Counted from the stretch's first letter, positions 16,692 through 26,725 are shown. The stretch: 41,447 nt of DNA from Ignavibacteriota bacterium (GCA_002746605.1 PDPT01000015.1:1-41447), one strand, 5' to 3'. Notes: generated from the sequence alone by a model not told the origin. Made by a program: numbers and translations.

Positions 16692-17192
16692 ATGAAAATT
16701 AAAGTAACTAATTTGCCAAGTGGAATTCATGATTTCAGATTCAAAAAATCTGTTACTGAATTGAAACTAGGTCAACCGTTCATTGATAATTTTATTTTAG
16801 ATGTTGTATTAGATAAATCTCTAAAACAAATAGTTCTAAATTGCAATTTAACATTTTTTTTAGAGTTAAGTTGCGATAGATGTTTAAGCGAATACAAAAA
16901 AGAAATTACTACAAATTTTATTCTATTGTATGTGTTTGATAAAAAAGATTTTGATCAGGATGAAATGAATATTAAGTTTTTATCTCCAACGCAAGATAAA
17001 ATAAATCTTGTAGAAGATGTTATCGAATATGCAGAATTATCTATTCCCTTAAAACAATTATGCAAAGAAGATTGTAGAGGGCTTTGTCATAAATGTGGTA
17101 CAAATCTAAATGAAAACAAATGCGATTGCACAAACGAAGAAATAAATCCTGTTTGGGAATCGCTATTAAAAATTAAAAGCAAATTAAATTAA
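16692..17192 (+). CDS. yceD: YceD family (DUF177) protein
   Basis: A 166-residue protein found before rpmF in most bacteria. Visible are the SCDRCLSEY cysteine pair near residue 60 and a C-terminal Cys-rich stretch (LCKEDCRGLCHKCG, then NENKCDC) that looks like a zinc site. Its role is linked with 23S rRNA or ribosome assembly in other bacteria and plants. It opens the yceD-rpmF-plsX-fab operon; rpmF follows after 14 bp. The divergent ABC operon lies on the other side. Confidence 0.88.
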   Translation: MKIKVTNLPSGIHDFRFKKSVTELKLGQPFIDNFILDVVLDKSLKQIVLNCNLTFFLELSCDRCLSEYKKEITTNFILLYVFDKKDFDQDEMNIKFLSPTQDKINLVEDVIEYAELSIPLKQLCKEDCRGLCHKCGTNLNENKCDCTNEEINPVWESLLKIKSKLN

Positions 17193-17206
17193 AAAGGATA
17201 AGATAA

Positions 17207-17386
17207 ATGGCTCATCCCAAAAGAAAAATATCAAAGAGTAGAAGAGATAAGAGACGTACACATTATAAAGCTACGGCTTCAACTCTAAGTAACTGTTCAA
17301 ACTGTGGCGAAATAAAATTAAGCCATCGTGCATGTCCAAGTTGTGGTTATTACGCAGGTCGCTCGATTTTTATTCCTGAATCTTAA
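17207..17386 (+). CDS. rpmF: 50S ribosomal protein L32
   Basis: A 59-residue protein, [17 protein letters not shown] followed by a zinc ribbon (NCSNCGE, then [11 protein letters not shown], four cysteines). This is the zinc-binding (C+) form of L32. It has the standard bacterial place between yceD and plsX. AAAAAGGATAAGATAA precedes the ATG. plsX starts 9 bp after the stop. Confidence 0.97.
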   Translation: MAHPKRKISKSRRDKRRTHYKATASTLSNCSNCGEIKLSHRACPSCGYYAGRSIFIPES

Positions 17387-17395
17387 AATTCTATT

Positions 17396-18421
17396 ATGCC
17401 CCAAACTAATAGAAAATGTAAAATTGTTGTTGATGCAATGGGTGGAGATTTTATTCCTAAAAATCCTACACTCGGAGCTATTTCTGCATTATCAGAAAAT
17501 AATAACATAGAAGTTTTACTTGTTGGGGACAAAAGTAAAATAACTGGATATCTAAAAGAATATAATTTATCTTTTAATCAAGATAATATTATTCATAGTT
17601 CGGAAATTATCGAGATGTCTGATTCGCCAACTGATGCACTTAGAAAAAAAAAAGATTCTTCGATAGTTAAAGGTACGATGTTAGTAAAAGAGGGTAAAGC
17701 CGATGCATTCGTAAGTGCTGGTAATACCGGTGCTGTTATGGCTGCATCAACACTAATTATCGGTCGCATTCCCGGTTTCGGAAGACCTACAATAGGTGCT
17801 CAATTTCCAACATCAAAAATGAAACCTTGTACCGTTTATGATGTAGGAGCAAGTGTTGATAGTAAAGCTCAGCATCTTTTTGATTATGCTATTATGGGAA
17901 CTATCTTTGCGAAGGAACTAGACGGACTTAAAAATCCCGCTGTTGGTTTGTTGAGTGTAGGCGAAGAAGAATCAAAAGGAAATCTTGTAACCTCTGAAGC
18001 ATTTAAATTATTGAAGAAAAGCAAGTTAAACTTTGTGGGTAATGTAGAAGGACGAGATATTCTAAAAGGTAAAGTAGATATAATTGTTTGTGATGGTTAT
18101 ACAGGAAATGTTTTATTGAAATTCGGTGAAAGTTTTATTGAGTTTCTAAAAAATAGAATAAAATCTTATGCGGAAAAAGGACTTTTAAATAAACTTAAAG
18201 CTCTAATAGCAAAAATTGTCTTTAAAGAATCTTTAAGTGATATGGATTATCAATCGCATGGAGGTGTTCCATTACTTGGCATAAATGGTATTTCCATAAT
18301 AGGACACGGTTCAAGTTCACCATTAGCAATGAAGAATATGATTCTTAAAGCTAATGATATGTTTCAGAAAAATCTTATACAAAAATTGAGGGAAGGTAAG
18401 GAGTTTTATGGTAGCCTCTAA
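17396..18421 (+). CDS. plsX: Phosphate acyltransferase PlsX
   Basis: A 341-residue enzyme that turns acyl-ACP into acyl-phosphate for phospholipid synthesis. Family text is strong: IVVDAMGGDFIPKNP at the start, SAGNTGAVMAAS, RPTIGAQFPT, VGEEESKGN, CDGYTGNVLLK and a C-terminal HGSSSPLAMKNMI. The usual DVGANVD motif reads DVGASVD here, a mild change at one residue. It follows rpmF by 9 bp and overlaps fabH by 14 bp. A peripheral membrane role is known for the family. Confidence 0.96.
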   Translation: MPQTNRKCKIVVDAMGGDFIPKNPTLGAISALSENNNIEVLLVGDKSKITGYLKEYNLSFNQDNIIHSSEIIEMSDSPTDALRKKKDSSIVKGTMLVKEGKADAFVSAGNTGAVMAASTLIIGRIPGFGRPTIGAQFPTSKMKPCTVYDVGASVDSKAQHLFDYAIMGTIFAKELDGLKNPAVGLLSVGEEESKGNLVTSEAFKLLKKSKLNFVGNVEGRDILKGKVDIIVCDGYTGNVLLKFGESFIEFLKNRIKSYAEKGLLNKLKALIAKIVFKESLSDMDYQSHGGVPLLGINGISIIGHGSSSPLAMKNMILKANDMFQKNLIQKLREGKEFYGSL

Positions 18422-19424
18422 AAATGAAAATAAAAAATTTAACGCCGTTATTACAGGCGTGGGAATGTATGTTCCCGAAAAGATATTAGATAATAATTAC
18501 TTTGAAAAAATTGTTGATACAAGCGATGAATGGATTCTAACAAGAACGGGAATAAAAGAAAGACGACTTGAAGAAAATGGTCCTACAAGTTATATGGCAA
18601 CAAAAGCAGCTAAGGATTTATTAAAATCCAAAAATATTTCACCCGATGAAATTGATGTAATAATTGTTGCTACCGTTACGCCTGATATGTTTTTTCCTTC
18701 CACATTTTGTTTGGTACAGGAAAATATTGGGGCAACGAATGCTTGGGGTTTTGATTTATTAGCAGCATGTTCTGGATTTTTATTTGCTCTACGAACGGGA
18801 GCAAATTTTATAGAAAGTGGTGCTTATAAAAAAGTCCTTGTAATTGGTGCTGATAAAATGAGTACAGTTCTTGATTACAAAGATCGTAATTCATGTATTC
18901 TATTTGGTGATGCAGCTTCAGCTGTTTTGTTAGAACCGACAGAAGATAAAACTCTTGGAATAAAAGATTCAATATTGCATTGCGATGGCAGAGGAAAAGA
19001 TTTTTTATATATGAAGGGTGGAGGAAGCTTAAATCCACCTACTCATGAAACCGTTGATAAAGGGTATCATACTATATATCAAGATGGTAAGAATGTTTTC
19101 AAAGAAGCGGTAAAAGGAATGGCTGATGTATCTGTTGAAATAATGAAAAGAAATAATTTAACATCAGATGATATTGCTTTTCTTGTACCCCATCAGGCTA
19201 ATTTAAGAATAATTGATGCAACAGCCAATAGAATGGGAATTCCAAAAGAAAAGGCAATGGTAAATATTCATAAATATGGTAATACTACTGCTGCAACAAT
19301 ACCGTCATGTTTAACTGAATATTACAGAGAAGGAAAAATAAAGAAAGGTGATAATTTAGTTCTTGCAGCTTTTGGTGCGGGTTATACTTGGGGCTCTATA
19401 TATCTAACATGGGGAATGGACTAG
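18408..19424 (+). CDS. fabH: 3-oxoacyl-ACP synthase III
   Basis: A 338-residue initiating condensing enzyme that joins acetyl- (or other acyl-) CoA to malonyl-ACP. The catalytic triad is visible: Cys121 (LLAACSGFLFAL), His262 (VPHQANLRI) and Asn292 (HKYGNTTAATIP). TSDEWILTRTGIKERR is the CoA-binding signature. The ATG at 18408 has an AAGGAG site 5 bp upstream, inside plsX. It ends 3 bp before fabD, so translation is coupled on both sides. Confidence 0.97.
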   Translation: MVASKNENKKFNAVITGVGMYVPEKILDNNYFEKIVDTSDEWILTRTGIKERRLEENGPTSYMATKAAKDLLKSKNISPDEIDVIIVATVTPDMFFPSTFCLVQENIGATNAWGFDLLAACSGFLFALRTGANFIESGAYKKVLVIGADKMSTVLDYKDRNSCILFGDAASAVLLEPTEDKTLGIKDSILHCDGRGKDFLYMKGGGSLNPPTHETVDKGYHTIYQDGKNVFKEAVKGMADVSVEIMKRNNLTSDDIAFLVPHQANLRIIDATANRMGIPKEKAMVNIHKYGNTTAATIPSCLTEYYREGKIKKGDNLVLAAFGAGYTWGSIYLTWGMD

Positions 19425-19427
19425 AAT

Positions 19428-20342
19428 ATGAGTAAGACAGCATTTATTTTCCCCGGCCAAGGTGCTCAGTATGTTGGAATGGCAAAAGATATTTATGATA
19501 ATTCCGTTAAAGCACGAGAATTAATTGAACAAGCTGAAGATAAAATAAAATTTTCTCTTTCAAAAGTTATGTTCGAAGGACCTTTGGAAGAACTGAAATT
19601 AACAAGTAATACACAACCTGCAATTTTTCTGCATAGCATTTTACTTTTAAATGAAATTAATGATTTTAATATCGATGCAGTTGCAGGACATTCACTCGGT
19701 GAATATTCGGCACTTGTTGCAAATAAAACTCTTCTACCATTAGATGCTTTAGCTTTGGTAAGGAAAAGGGGCGAAGCAATGCTTGAGGCAGGAAAAAAAT
19801 ATCCCGGAACAATGGCTGCGGTAATTGGTCTTAAAGACGAATCTCTTATAGAAGTTTGTAACAAAGCTTCTGCAAAAGGTATTGTACAATGTGCTAATTT
19901 TAATTCACCCGGACAAATTGTTATTTCAGGCTCTATCGAAGGTGTTAAAGAAGCAATGGTTTTGGCAAAAGAAAGCGGAGCTAAAATTGTTAAAGAACTT
20001 GTTGTGAGTGGTGCATTTCATTCGCCTTTAATGAAACCCGCAATTGAAGAATTAAAAGAGAGCTTAGATAATACTAAATTTAATAACCCAACTTGTCCCG
20101 TTTATACAAATGTTAAAGCGTTACCTACTGAAGATGTAAATGAAATAAAAAAATTATTGTTGGAACAATTAACGGCTCCGGTAAAGTGGGAAAAATCAAT
20201 GGAACAAATGATCGAAGACGGTGTTACAGAATTTGTAGAAATTGGTCCCGGCAAAGTTTTACAAGGTTTGGCAAAAAGAATAAATAAAAATGTAAGTGTA
20301 AAGAACTTAGAAAAGTTTGAAGACATTGAAAAAATTTTCTAA
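19428..20342 (+). CDS. fabD: Malonyl-CoA:ACP transacylase
   Basis: A 304-residue enzyme that loads malonyl groups on ACP. FPGQGAQYVGM at the start, Ser89 in GHSLGEYSAL and His198 in SGAFHSPLM form the active site; NFNSPGQIVISG and VEIGPGKVLQGL are further family text. The start is 3 bp after fabH. The next gene, fabG, comes after an 84-bp AT-rich gap which may hold an extra promoter, though no motif is convincing there. Confidence 0.97.
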   Translation: MSKTAFIFPGQGAQYVGMAKDIYDNSVKARELIEQAEDKIKFSLSKVMFEGPLEELKLTSNTQPAIFLHSILLLNEINDFNIDAVAGHSLGEYSALVANKTLLPLDALALVRKRGEAMLEAGKKYPGTMAAVIGLKDESLIEVCNKASAKGIVQCANFNSPGQIVISGSIEGVKEAMVLAKESGAKIVKELVVSGAFHSPLMKPAIEELKESLDNTKFNNPTCPVYTNVKALPTEDVNEIKKLLLEQLTAPVKWEKSMEQMIEDGVTEFVEIGPGKVLQGLAKRINKNVSVKNLEKFEDIEKIF

Positions 20343-20426
20343 AAATCAAGATTTTAGTTAGTGGATAAAAAAAATATTTAGTATTATATTCAAAATTTAA
20401 AATAAAAATTATTGGTGGATCATCAA

Positions 20427-21188
20427 ATGAGTAATCATAACAAAAGAGCTATAGTTACAGGTGGAACAAGAGGAATTGGTAAAGCTATTGTAAAGGAACT
20501 TGCTGCAAGAAATTGTTGCGGAGTTTTATTTTCTGATGTAGCTTTTATCTATAATAGTTGCGATGAATGTGCTGCCGAAATTGAAAAGGAAATTGATTCT
20601 GCAAATACAAAAATATATGGGTTTAAGGCAGATGCCTCATCATTTGAAGATGCACAAGCAACCATTGACCAAGCTATAGAAAAACTTGGTGGTGTAGATA
20701 TTTTAATCAATAATGCAGGAATTACCAGAGATAATTTGTTGCTTAGAATGGACGAAAAAGATTTTGATTCGGTAATAAATATAAATCTTAAAAGTGTATT
20801 CAATTATTCTAAAGCAGTATTAAAACCTATGTTGAAACAAAAGTATGGAAGAATTGTAAATATTGCATCAGTTGTAGGTTTAATTGGCAATGCAGGGCAG
20901 GCCAATTATGCCGCTTCTAAAGCCGGTGTAATCGGGTTTACAAAATCTATGGCGAAAGAGTTAGCATCACGAAACATTACGGTTAATGCTGTAGCCCCCG
21001 GATTTATTGAAACGGAAATGACTGCAAAATTAAATGAAACTCAAAGAGAAGCACTTATAAAAAATATACCTATGAACAGATTAGGTAAACCGGAAGATAT
21101 AGCTAAAGTAGTTGCATTTTTATGCAGTGAAGATGCCGATTATGTAACCGGACAAGTAATTGCCGTTGATGGCGGCATGGTAATGTAA
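20427..21188 (+). CDS. fabG: 3-oxoacyl-ACP reductase
   Basis: A 253-residue short-chain dehydrogenase for the first reduction step of fatty-acid elongation. NADP-site TGGTRGIGKA, NNAGITRDNLLLRM, active-site Ser in IASVVGLIGN and YAASKAG (Tyr-x3-Lys), then AVAPGFIETEMT and the C-terminal VTGQVIAVDGGMVM. I start at ATG 20427, where GGTGGA lies about 9 bp upstream. An in-frame TTG at 20412 falls on the ribosome site itself. acpP follows after 41 bp. Confidence 0.96.
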   Translation: MSNHNKRAIVTGGTRGIGKAIVKELAARNCCGVLFSDVAFIYNSCDECAAEIEKEIDSANTKIYGFKADASSFEDAQATIDQAIEKLGGVDILINNAGITRDNLLLRMDEKDFDSVININLKSVFNYSKAVLKPMLKQKYGRIVNIASVVGLIGNAGQANYAASKAGVIGFTKSMAKELASRNITVNAVAPGFIETEMTAKLNETQREALIKNIPMNRLGKPEDIAKVVAFLCSEDADYVTGQVIAVDGGMVM

Positions 21189-21229
21189 AATAAATTTTTC
21201 TAAATTCATAAATAACAAGGAGTATAAAT

Positions 21230-21466
21230 ATGGATGTTGAAGCTAAAGTAAAAGAAATAATTATTGATAAACTGGGTGTTGAAGATTCTCAGATAGCACC
21301 TGAAGCTTCATTTACAAATGACCTTGGTGCCGATTCATTAGATATCGTTGAATTAGTTATGGGATTCGAATCTGAATTTGATATCTCAATTCCTGATGAA
21401 GATGCTGAAAAGATTGGTACTGTTGGTGATGCTGTAAATTATTTAAAAGATAAAGTTAACGGATAG
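21230..21466 (+). CDS. acpP: Acyl carrier protein
   Basis: A 78-residue acidic four-helix protein that carries growing acyl chains. The phosphopantetheine site is Ser36 in [19 protein letters not shown] precedes the ATG by 7 bp, one of the best ribosome sites in the operon, as expected for an abundant protein. A perfect hairpin follows 19 bp after the stop, before fabF. Confidence 0.98.
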   Translation: MDVEAKVKEIIIDKLGVEDSQIAPEASFTNDLGADSLDIVELVMGFESEFDISIPDEDAEKIGTVGDAVNYLKDKVNG

Positions 21467-21485
21467 AAATCTCCGAGACCATTTT

Positions 21486-21515
21486 ATTCCACTATATAAA
21501 TACATATAGTGGAAT
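21486..21515 (+). promoter_or_regulatory. Perfect 11-bp hairpin between acpP and fabF
   Basis: ATTCCACTATA (21486-21496) pairs fully with TATAGTGGAAT (21505-21515) around an 8-nt loop. No T-run follows, so it is not a typical terminator. It could protect the 3' end of an acpP mRNA, mark a processing point, or be an operator dyad. The fabF start is 47 bp further on. Confidence 0.65.
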
Positions 21516-21562
21516 ATCTATATTCAAATCTAAGAACAAAAATTGAAATATTGGAAATAATT

Positions 21563-22807
21563 ATGAATAAAAGACGTGTAGTTATTACAGGATTAGGTGC
21601 TTTAACTCCAATAGGTAATTCTGTAGAAGAATTTTGGAAAAACTTATTGGAAGGTAAAAGCGGTTCTGCCCCTATTACCAAATTTGATACTTCAAATTTT
21701 GCTACAAAATTTGCTTGTGAAATTAAAAATTTTGAAATCAAAGATTACATTGATATAAAAGCTCTAAAACGAATGGATCCGTTTACTCACTATGCGCTTG
21801 CTACATCATATATGGCTATGAAAGATTCTAAACTAAATTTAGAAGAAGTTGATTTGGAACGTTTTGGAGTTATTTATGGTAGTGGAATTGGAGGTATGGA
21901 TACTTGGGAAACTCAGCATACTAATTATATTGAAGGGGGTCCAAGGAAAATAAGTCCCTTCTTTATTCCAATGATGATTTCCGATATTGCTGCAGGACAT
22001 ATTTCAATTAAATTTGGATTAAAAGGACCTAACTATGCAACTACATCAGCTTGTGCAACATCATCTCATGCAATAGCTGATGCTTTTATTCTAATACAAA
22101 GAGGAAGTGCAGACTTGATGGTTACAGGTGGTTCTGAAGCTTCAATTACTCCAATGGCAATTGGAGGATTTAATGCAGCAAGAGCTATTTCTACTTGGAA
22201 TGATAAATACTCAATTGCTTCACGTCCTTTTGATAAAGACAGAAACGGGTTTGTTATGGGGGAAGGTTCCGGTACACTAATCTTGGAAGAATACGAACAT
22301 GCCAAAAAAAGAGGAGCTGAAATTTATGCCGAAATTATCGGTGTTGGTTTAACAGGCGATGCTTTTCATGTTACTGCTCCTGCTGCTGAAGGTGAAGGAG
22401 CTAAACGTTCAATGCGAGATGCAATTAGAGATGCCGGAATTGATAAAAACAAAATAGATTATATTAATGCCCATGGTACTTCTACCGAGTTGAATGATAA
22501 AAATGAAACCCTTGCAATTAAAAACTTATTTGGCGAACATGCCTATAATCTTTCAATAAGTTCAACCAAATCAATGACCGGACATTTACTTGGTGCAGCC
22601 GGAGCTGTAGAAAGTATTGCAACTGTCTTAGCACTTAAGAATAGTATTATTCCACCAACTATAAATTTAGATGAACCAAGTCCTGAATGTGATCTTGACT
22701 ATACACCTAAAGTAGCCAAAGAAAGAAAAATAAAGTATGCAATTAGCAATACATTCGGATTTGGCGGACATAATGCTTCTTTATTATTCAAAAAATATGA
22801 AGGTTAG
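21563..22807 (+). CDS. fabF: 3-oxoacyl-ACP synthase II
   Basis: A 414-residue elongating condensing enzyme. RRVVITGLGALTPIG opens it; the active-site Cys164 is in TSACATSSHAI, with the two histidines in NAHGTST and SMTGHLLGAAGAVE, and NTFGFGGHNASLLF at the end. I start at ATG 21563. An in-frame GTG at 21509 lies inside the upstream hairpin and would add 18 residues unlike the family. rnc begins 3 bp after the stop. Confidence 0.96.
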   Translation: MNKRRVVITGLGALTPIGNSVEEFWKNLLEGKSGSAPITKFDTSNFATKFACEIKNFEIKDYIDIKALKRMDPFTHYALATSYMAMKDSKLNLEEVDLERFGVIYGSGIGGMDTWETQHTNYIEGGPRKISPFFIPMMISDIAAGHISIKFGLKGPNYATTSACATSSHAIADAFILIQRGSADLMVTGGSEASITPMAIGGFNAARAISTWNDKYSIASRPFDKDRNGFVMGEGSGTLILEEYEHAKKRGAEIYAEIIGVGLTGDAFHVTAPAAEGEGAKRSMRDAIRDAGIDKNKIDYINAHGTSTELNDKNETLAIKNLFGEHAYNLSISSTKSMTGHLLGAAGAVESIATVLALKNSIIPPTINLDEPSPECDLDYTPKVAKERKIKYAISNTFGFGGHNASLLFKKYEG

Positions 22808-22810
22808 TTT

Positions 22811-23596
22811 TTGTTAGAGAAGATATTTTCTTTTTTTCATAAAAAGAGAAAACTACTCTACCCGGATATTGATACACATAAAAAAGAAGCTATTTATAAA
22901 TTTATTTACTCGCTTTTGGGGAAGTATCCGAATGATGAAAAATATTTTATAAAGGCTTTTGCACACAGATCTTATTTAGAACAATCTGTAACACTACAAA
23001 AATCCAACGAAAGACTTGAATTCTTGGGTGATTCCGTGTTGGGTAAAATAGTAGCAGAGTATTTATTTCTAAACTATCCTGATAAAGACGAAGGTTTTCT
23101 TACTAAATCACGTTCGCTTCTTGTAAACAAAGATTCCTTAAAAAAAATTGGTTTTTCACTCGAACTTCAAAAATATCTCTTTTTAAATAATAATTTTATA
23201 AGTAGTAACAAAAAGAAAACGGGAAAAATTGTAGCTGATTGTCTCGAAGCACTTATAGGTGCAATTTATCTAGATTTTGGTGAAAAGATTGCAAGCAATT
23301 TTGTTACTAAGTTTATAATACTTCCACAGATAAAAGAAGATGTTATTTATTTTGATAATAATTATAAGGGACAATTATTGGAATTTGCCCATGCAAATAA
23401 ATTAGAATCACCTATTTATAAAATTATAGAAGAAATTGGACCGGAACATGAAAAAATATTTACAATCGCAGTTTATATTTCTGAAAAACAGCGGGGACTT
23501 GGTACGGGAAAAAATAAGAAGAAAGCAGAACAAAACGCTGCAAAAAAAGCTCTTGAAAAATTGAAACATAAAATGAAAAATGTTAAAGAAGTATAG
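22811..23596 (+). CDS. rnc: Ribonuclease III
   Basis: A 261-residue double-strand-specific RNase that processes rRNA and structured mRNAs. Signature NERLEFLGDSVLGKIVAEY and the second acidic site VADCLEALIGAIYLD are complete; a double-stranded RNA-binding domain fills about residues 180-255 (KGQLLEFAHAN, then GTGKNKKKAEQNAAKKAL). The start is TTG at 22811, 3 bp after fabF, with GAAGG inside the end of fabF. The fabF-rnc pairing is common in bacteria. No other start fits the N-terminus. Confidence 0.95.
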   Translation: MLEKIFSFFHKKRKLLYPDIDTHKKEAIYKFIYSLLGKYPNDEKYFIKAFAHRSYLEQSVTLQKSNERLEFLGDSVLGKIVAEYLFLNYPDKDEGFLTKSRSLLVNKDSLKKIGFSLELQKYLFLNNNFISSNKKKTGKIVADCLEALIGAIYLDFGEKIASNFVTKFIILPQIKEDVIYFDNNYKGQLLEFAHANKLESPIYKIIEEIGPEHEKIFTIAVYISEKQRGLGTGKNKKKAEQNAAKKALEKLKHKMKNVKEV

Positions 23597-23836
23597 GTGT
23601 TCTGAAAGCTCAAAATTCAATATTAAGAGAGTAAATAAGCAAAAATTAGTTATTTCTAGTGTAACGGAGTAACTTTACAAGGGTTAGATAGAAAATAAAT
23701 AAGCCTATCTATTTTGTTACATTTCTATATTGTTTGGGAAGTAAAAAAATACCAATTATTTTGATTTTTATTCGCTTTCTTCAACAAATTATTTAAATTT
23801 CCTTATAAAATTTTGAAAATTATTATAGAGTTTATT

Positions 23837-26713
23837 ATGCAAAACATACCACAACCTGAAGAATTTATTAATAGACATATTGGTCCCAGAGAAAGTAACA
23901 TTCAAGAAATGTTGAAAACTATTGGAGTTAATTCAATAGAAGAACTTGTGGAACAGACTGTTCCTGATAATATTTTGTTGGAGAAAAATCCTGAGTTTGA
24001 TAATCCACTTACCGAGACTGAACTTTTAATTGAAATGCAGAAACTTGCAGATAAAAATAAGCAATTCAAAAATTATATTGGAATGGGATATTATGAAACC
24101 ATAACTCCATCTGTAATTAAAAGAAACATTTTGGAAAATCCCGGTTGGTACACACAATATACCCCTTATCAAGCAGAAATTTCTCAAGGCAGATTGGAAG
24201 CATTATTAAACTTTCAAACAATGGTTGCTGATTTAACCGGAATGGAACTGGCTAATGCTTCATTACTTGATGAAGGTACGGCAGCAGCGGAAGCTATGAG
24301 AATGCTACACGGTTTGCGTAAAGGTGAAAAGAAAAAAGCAAATACTATTTTAATCTCCGATAAAGTGTTTACTCAAACAATTGATGTAATTAAAACAAGA
24401 GCCGTTCCATTGGGAATAGAAGTGATTGTAAAACCATTAGAAAAATTCGAACTTTCAGAAAATATTTATGCTCTTGTTGTTCAATACCCAAATGCCGATG
24501 GAAGTATAAACAATTTTAAGGAACTATTTGCCAAGGCAACAGAAAAAGGAATCTTCAATATAGTTGCAGCAGATTTACTCGCTTTAACTCTTTTAACACC
24601 ACCGGGAGAATTCGGAGCTGATTGTGTACTTGGTTCAACTCAAAGATTCGGTGTTCCAATGGGTTTTGGCGGACCGCATGCAGCTTATTTTGCAACTAAG
24701 GAAGCATACAAAAGAACAATTCCCGGAAGAATTATTGGCATTTCTGTAGATTCTAAAGGAAGAGAAGCGTTAAGAATGGCTCTGCAAACAAGAGAACAGC
24801 ATATTAAAAGAGAAAGAGCTACCAGCAATATTTGTACTGCACAAGTACTCTTAGCAATAATGGCTGGAATGTATGCGGTTTATCACGGACCAAAAAGATT
24901 AAAAAATATTGCCATAAGAATTAATGAATATACAAAATATTTTGCCAAAACTATTTCGGAATTAAACTTAAAAATTGTTAACAATACTTTTTTTGATACA
25001 TTAACAATTGAAGTCGCTTCGGAAAAATTGAAAGAAATAAAATCAAAAACTGAAGCTGCTAAGATAAATTTGTTCTATAAAGATAGTAAAACTATATCGC
25101 TTAGTTTCGGTGAAAAGACAATACCAAAAGATGTAGAAGAATTAATAAATATTTTTAAAGAAGTATTTGAAAAAGGTGAGAAAAATAATCTTGATGTTGA
25201 GTGTGTGATTCCAAAAGAATTGGTAAGAGAATCTGAATATTTAACTCACGAAGTTTTTTCAATCTATCATTCGGAAACAGAAATGATGCGTTACATAAAA
25301 AGATTAGAAAACAAAGATCTTTCGCTTACAACTTCAATGATTCCGCTCGGTTCATGTACAATGAAATTAAATGCTGCATCTGAACTCTTTTCATTAACTA
25401 ATCCCTATTTTGGTTATGTACATCCTTTTGCACCTCTTGAGCAAGTTGAAGGTTATTTGGAAATGTTCAAAAAATTGGAAGAACAAATTGGAGCTGTAAC
25501 CGGGTTGCCGGGAGTTTCTTTGCAGCCTAATTCTGGTGCTCAAGGTGAATATACCGGATTACTTGTAATTAGAGCTTATCATCATGATAGAGGTGATACA
25601 GAAAGAAATGTTGTATTGATTCCTGCATCTGCACATGGTACAAATCCCGCAAGTGCAATTTTGGCAGGCAACAAAGTTGTAATTGTAAAGTGTGATGAAA
25701 AAGGTAATATTGATGTTGAAGATTTGAAAGCTAAAGCCGAGCAACATAAAGATAATTTATCGTGTTTAATGGTAACTTATCCCTCAACTCACGGAGTTTT
25801 TGAAAAAAGTATAATTGAGATAAATGGGACGATTCATAAAAACGGCGGGTTGGTTTATATGGATGGAGCAAACTTGAATGCACAACTCGGCATAACAAAT
25901 CCTGCAATGTGTGGTGCAGATGTCTGTCATCTAAACTTGCATAAAACTTTTGCTATTCCTCATGGAGGCGGCGGACCCGGAGTTGGACCAATTGCAGTTA
26001 CACAAGAACTAACTAAGTTTTTACCGGGGCATTCAGTTGTAAATATAAATAAAGAAAAATCCATATCTGCTGTTTCTTCAGCTCCTTGGGGAAGTGCAAG
26101 TGTGTTAACTATTGCTTATTCTTACATCAGAATGATGGGCTTCGAGGGACTAAAGAGAGCATCGGAAATTGCTATTCTTAATGCAAATTACATAAGAGTT
26201 AAATTGGCGAATCACTTTAAAACTCTTTATTCAAACGAAAGAGGATTTGTTGCCCATGAATTAATTCTTGATACAAGAGAATTTAAAAGAACTGCAAATA
26301 TAGAAGTTGAAGATATAGCTAAAAGATTAATGGATTATGGGTATCATGCTCCTACTGTTTCATTTCCTGTTGCCGGTACTTTAATGGTTGAACCGACAGA
26401 GAGTGAATCAAAAGCTGAATTAGATAAATTCTGCGATGTAATGGAATCAATCTACAAAGAAGTAAAAGAGATTGAAGAAGGTAAGTTTACCAAGGAAGAT
26501 AATGTTCTTAAAAACTCTCCTCACACTTTAGAGGATGTTGTAAATGAATGGAAACATTCATATTCAATTTCTAAAGCCGTTACTCCTACTGAATGGATTA
26601 AACACAACAAGTTTTGGCCTGCTGTAGGAAGAGTTGATAATGCTTATGGTGATAGAAATTTACTTTGTAGTTGTTTACCAATTGAAGAATATGAAAAGCA
26701 AGAAAATGAATAA
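23837..26713 (+). CDS. gcvP: Glycine dehydrogenase (decarboxylating), P-protein, single chain
   Basis: A 958-residue PLP enzyme of the glycine cleavage system which decarboxylates glycine and passes the aminomethyl group to the H-protein. FINRHIGPRESNIQEML at the start, YTPYQAEISQGRLEAL, the glycine-rich PHGGGGPGVGP and the PLP lysine in LNLHKTF are all present, as is the C-terminal half, so this is the fused alpha2 form, not the split GcvPA/GcvPB. ATG 23837 fits the family start better than a TTG at 23813. gcvT and gcvH are not in the window. The 240 bp upstream show no glycine-riboswitch core. Confidence 0.97.
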   Translation: MQNIPQPEEFINRHIGPRESNIQEMLKTIGVNSIEELVEQTVPDNILLEKNPEFDNPLTETELLIEMQKLADKNKQFKNYIGMGYYETITPSVIKRNILENPGWYTQYTPYQAEISQGRLEALLNFQTMVADLTGMELANASLLDEGTAAAEAMRMLHGLRKGEKKKANTILISDKVFTQTIDVIKTRAVPLGIEVIVKPLEKFELSENIYALVVQYPNADGSINNFKELFAKATEKGIFNIVAADLLALTLLTPPGEFGADCVLGSTQRFGVPMGFGGPHAAYFATKEAYKRTIPGRIIGISVDSKGREALRMALQTREQHIKRERATSNICTAQVLLAIMAGMYAVYHGPKRLKNIAIRINEYTKYFAKTISELNLKIVNNTFFDTLTIEVASEKLKEIKSKTEAAKINLFYKDSKTISLSFGEKTIPKDVEELINIFKEVFEKGEKNNLDVECVIPKELVRESEYLTHEVFSIYHSETEMMRYIKRLENKDLSLTTSMIPLGSCTMKLNAASELFSLTNPYFGYVHPFAPLEQVEGYLEMFKKLEEQIGAVTGLPGVSLQPNSGAQGEYTGLLVIRAYHHDRGDTERNVVLIPASAHGTNPASAILAGNKVVIVKCDEKGNIDVEDLKAKAEQHKDNLSCLMVTYPSTHGVFEKSIIEINGTIHKNGGLVYMDGANLNAQLGITNPAMCGADVCHLNLHKTFAIPHGGGGPGVGPIAVTQELTKFLPGHSVVNINKEKSISAVSSAPWGSASVLTIAYSYIRMMGFEGLKRASEIAILNANYIRVKLANHFKTLYSNERGFVAHELILDTREFKRTANIEVEDIAKRLMDYGYHAPTVSFPVAGTLMVEPTESESKAELDKFCDVMESIYKEVKEIEEGKFTKEDNVLKNSPHTLEDVVNEWKHSYSISKAVTPTEWIKHNKFWPAVGRVDNAYGDRNLLCSCLPIEEYEKQENE

Positions 26714-26725
26714 AACTTGTGAAAT

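Noticed and set aside
19493..19864. 123-residue open frame on the minus strand inside fabD
   Set aside because: It is antisense to the well-conserved FabD active-site region and has no recognisable domain.
23597..23836. Glycine riboswitch before gcvP
   Set aside because: The conserved core elements of the glycine aptamer are not visible. Only weak AT-rich stems occur (for example 23685-23691 with 23705-23711), too poor even for a safe terminator call.
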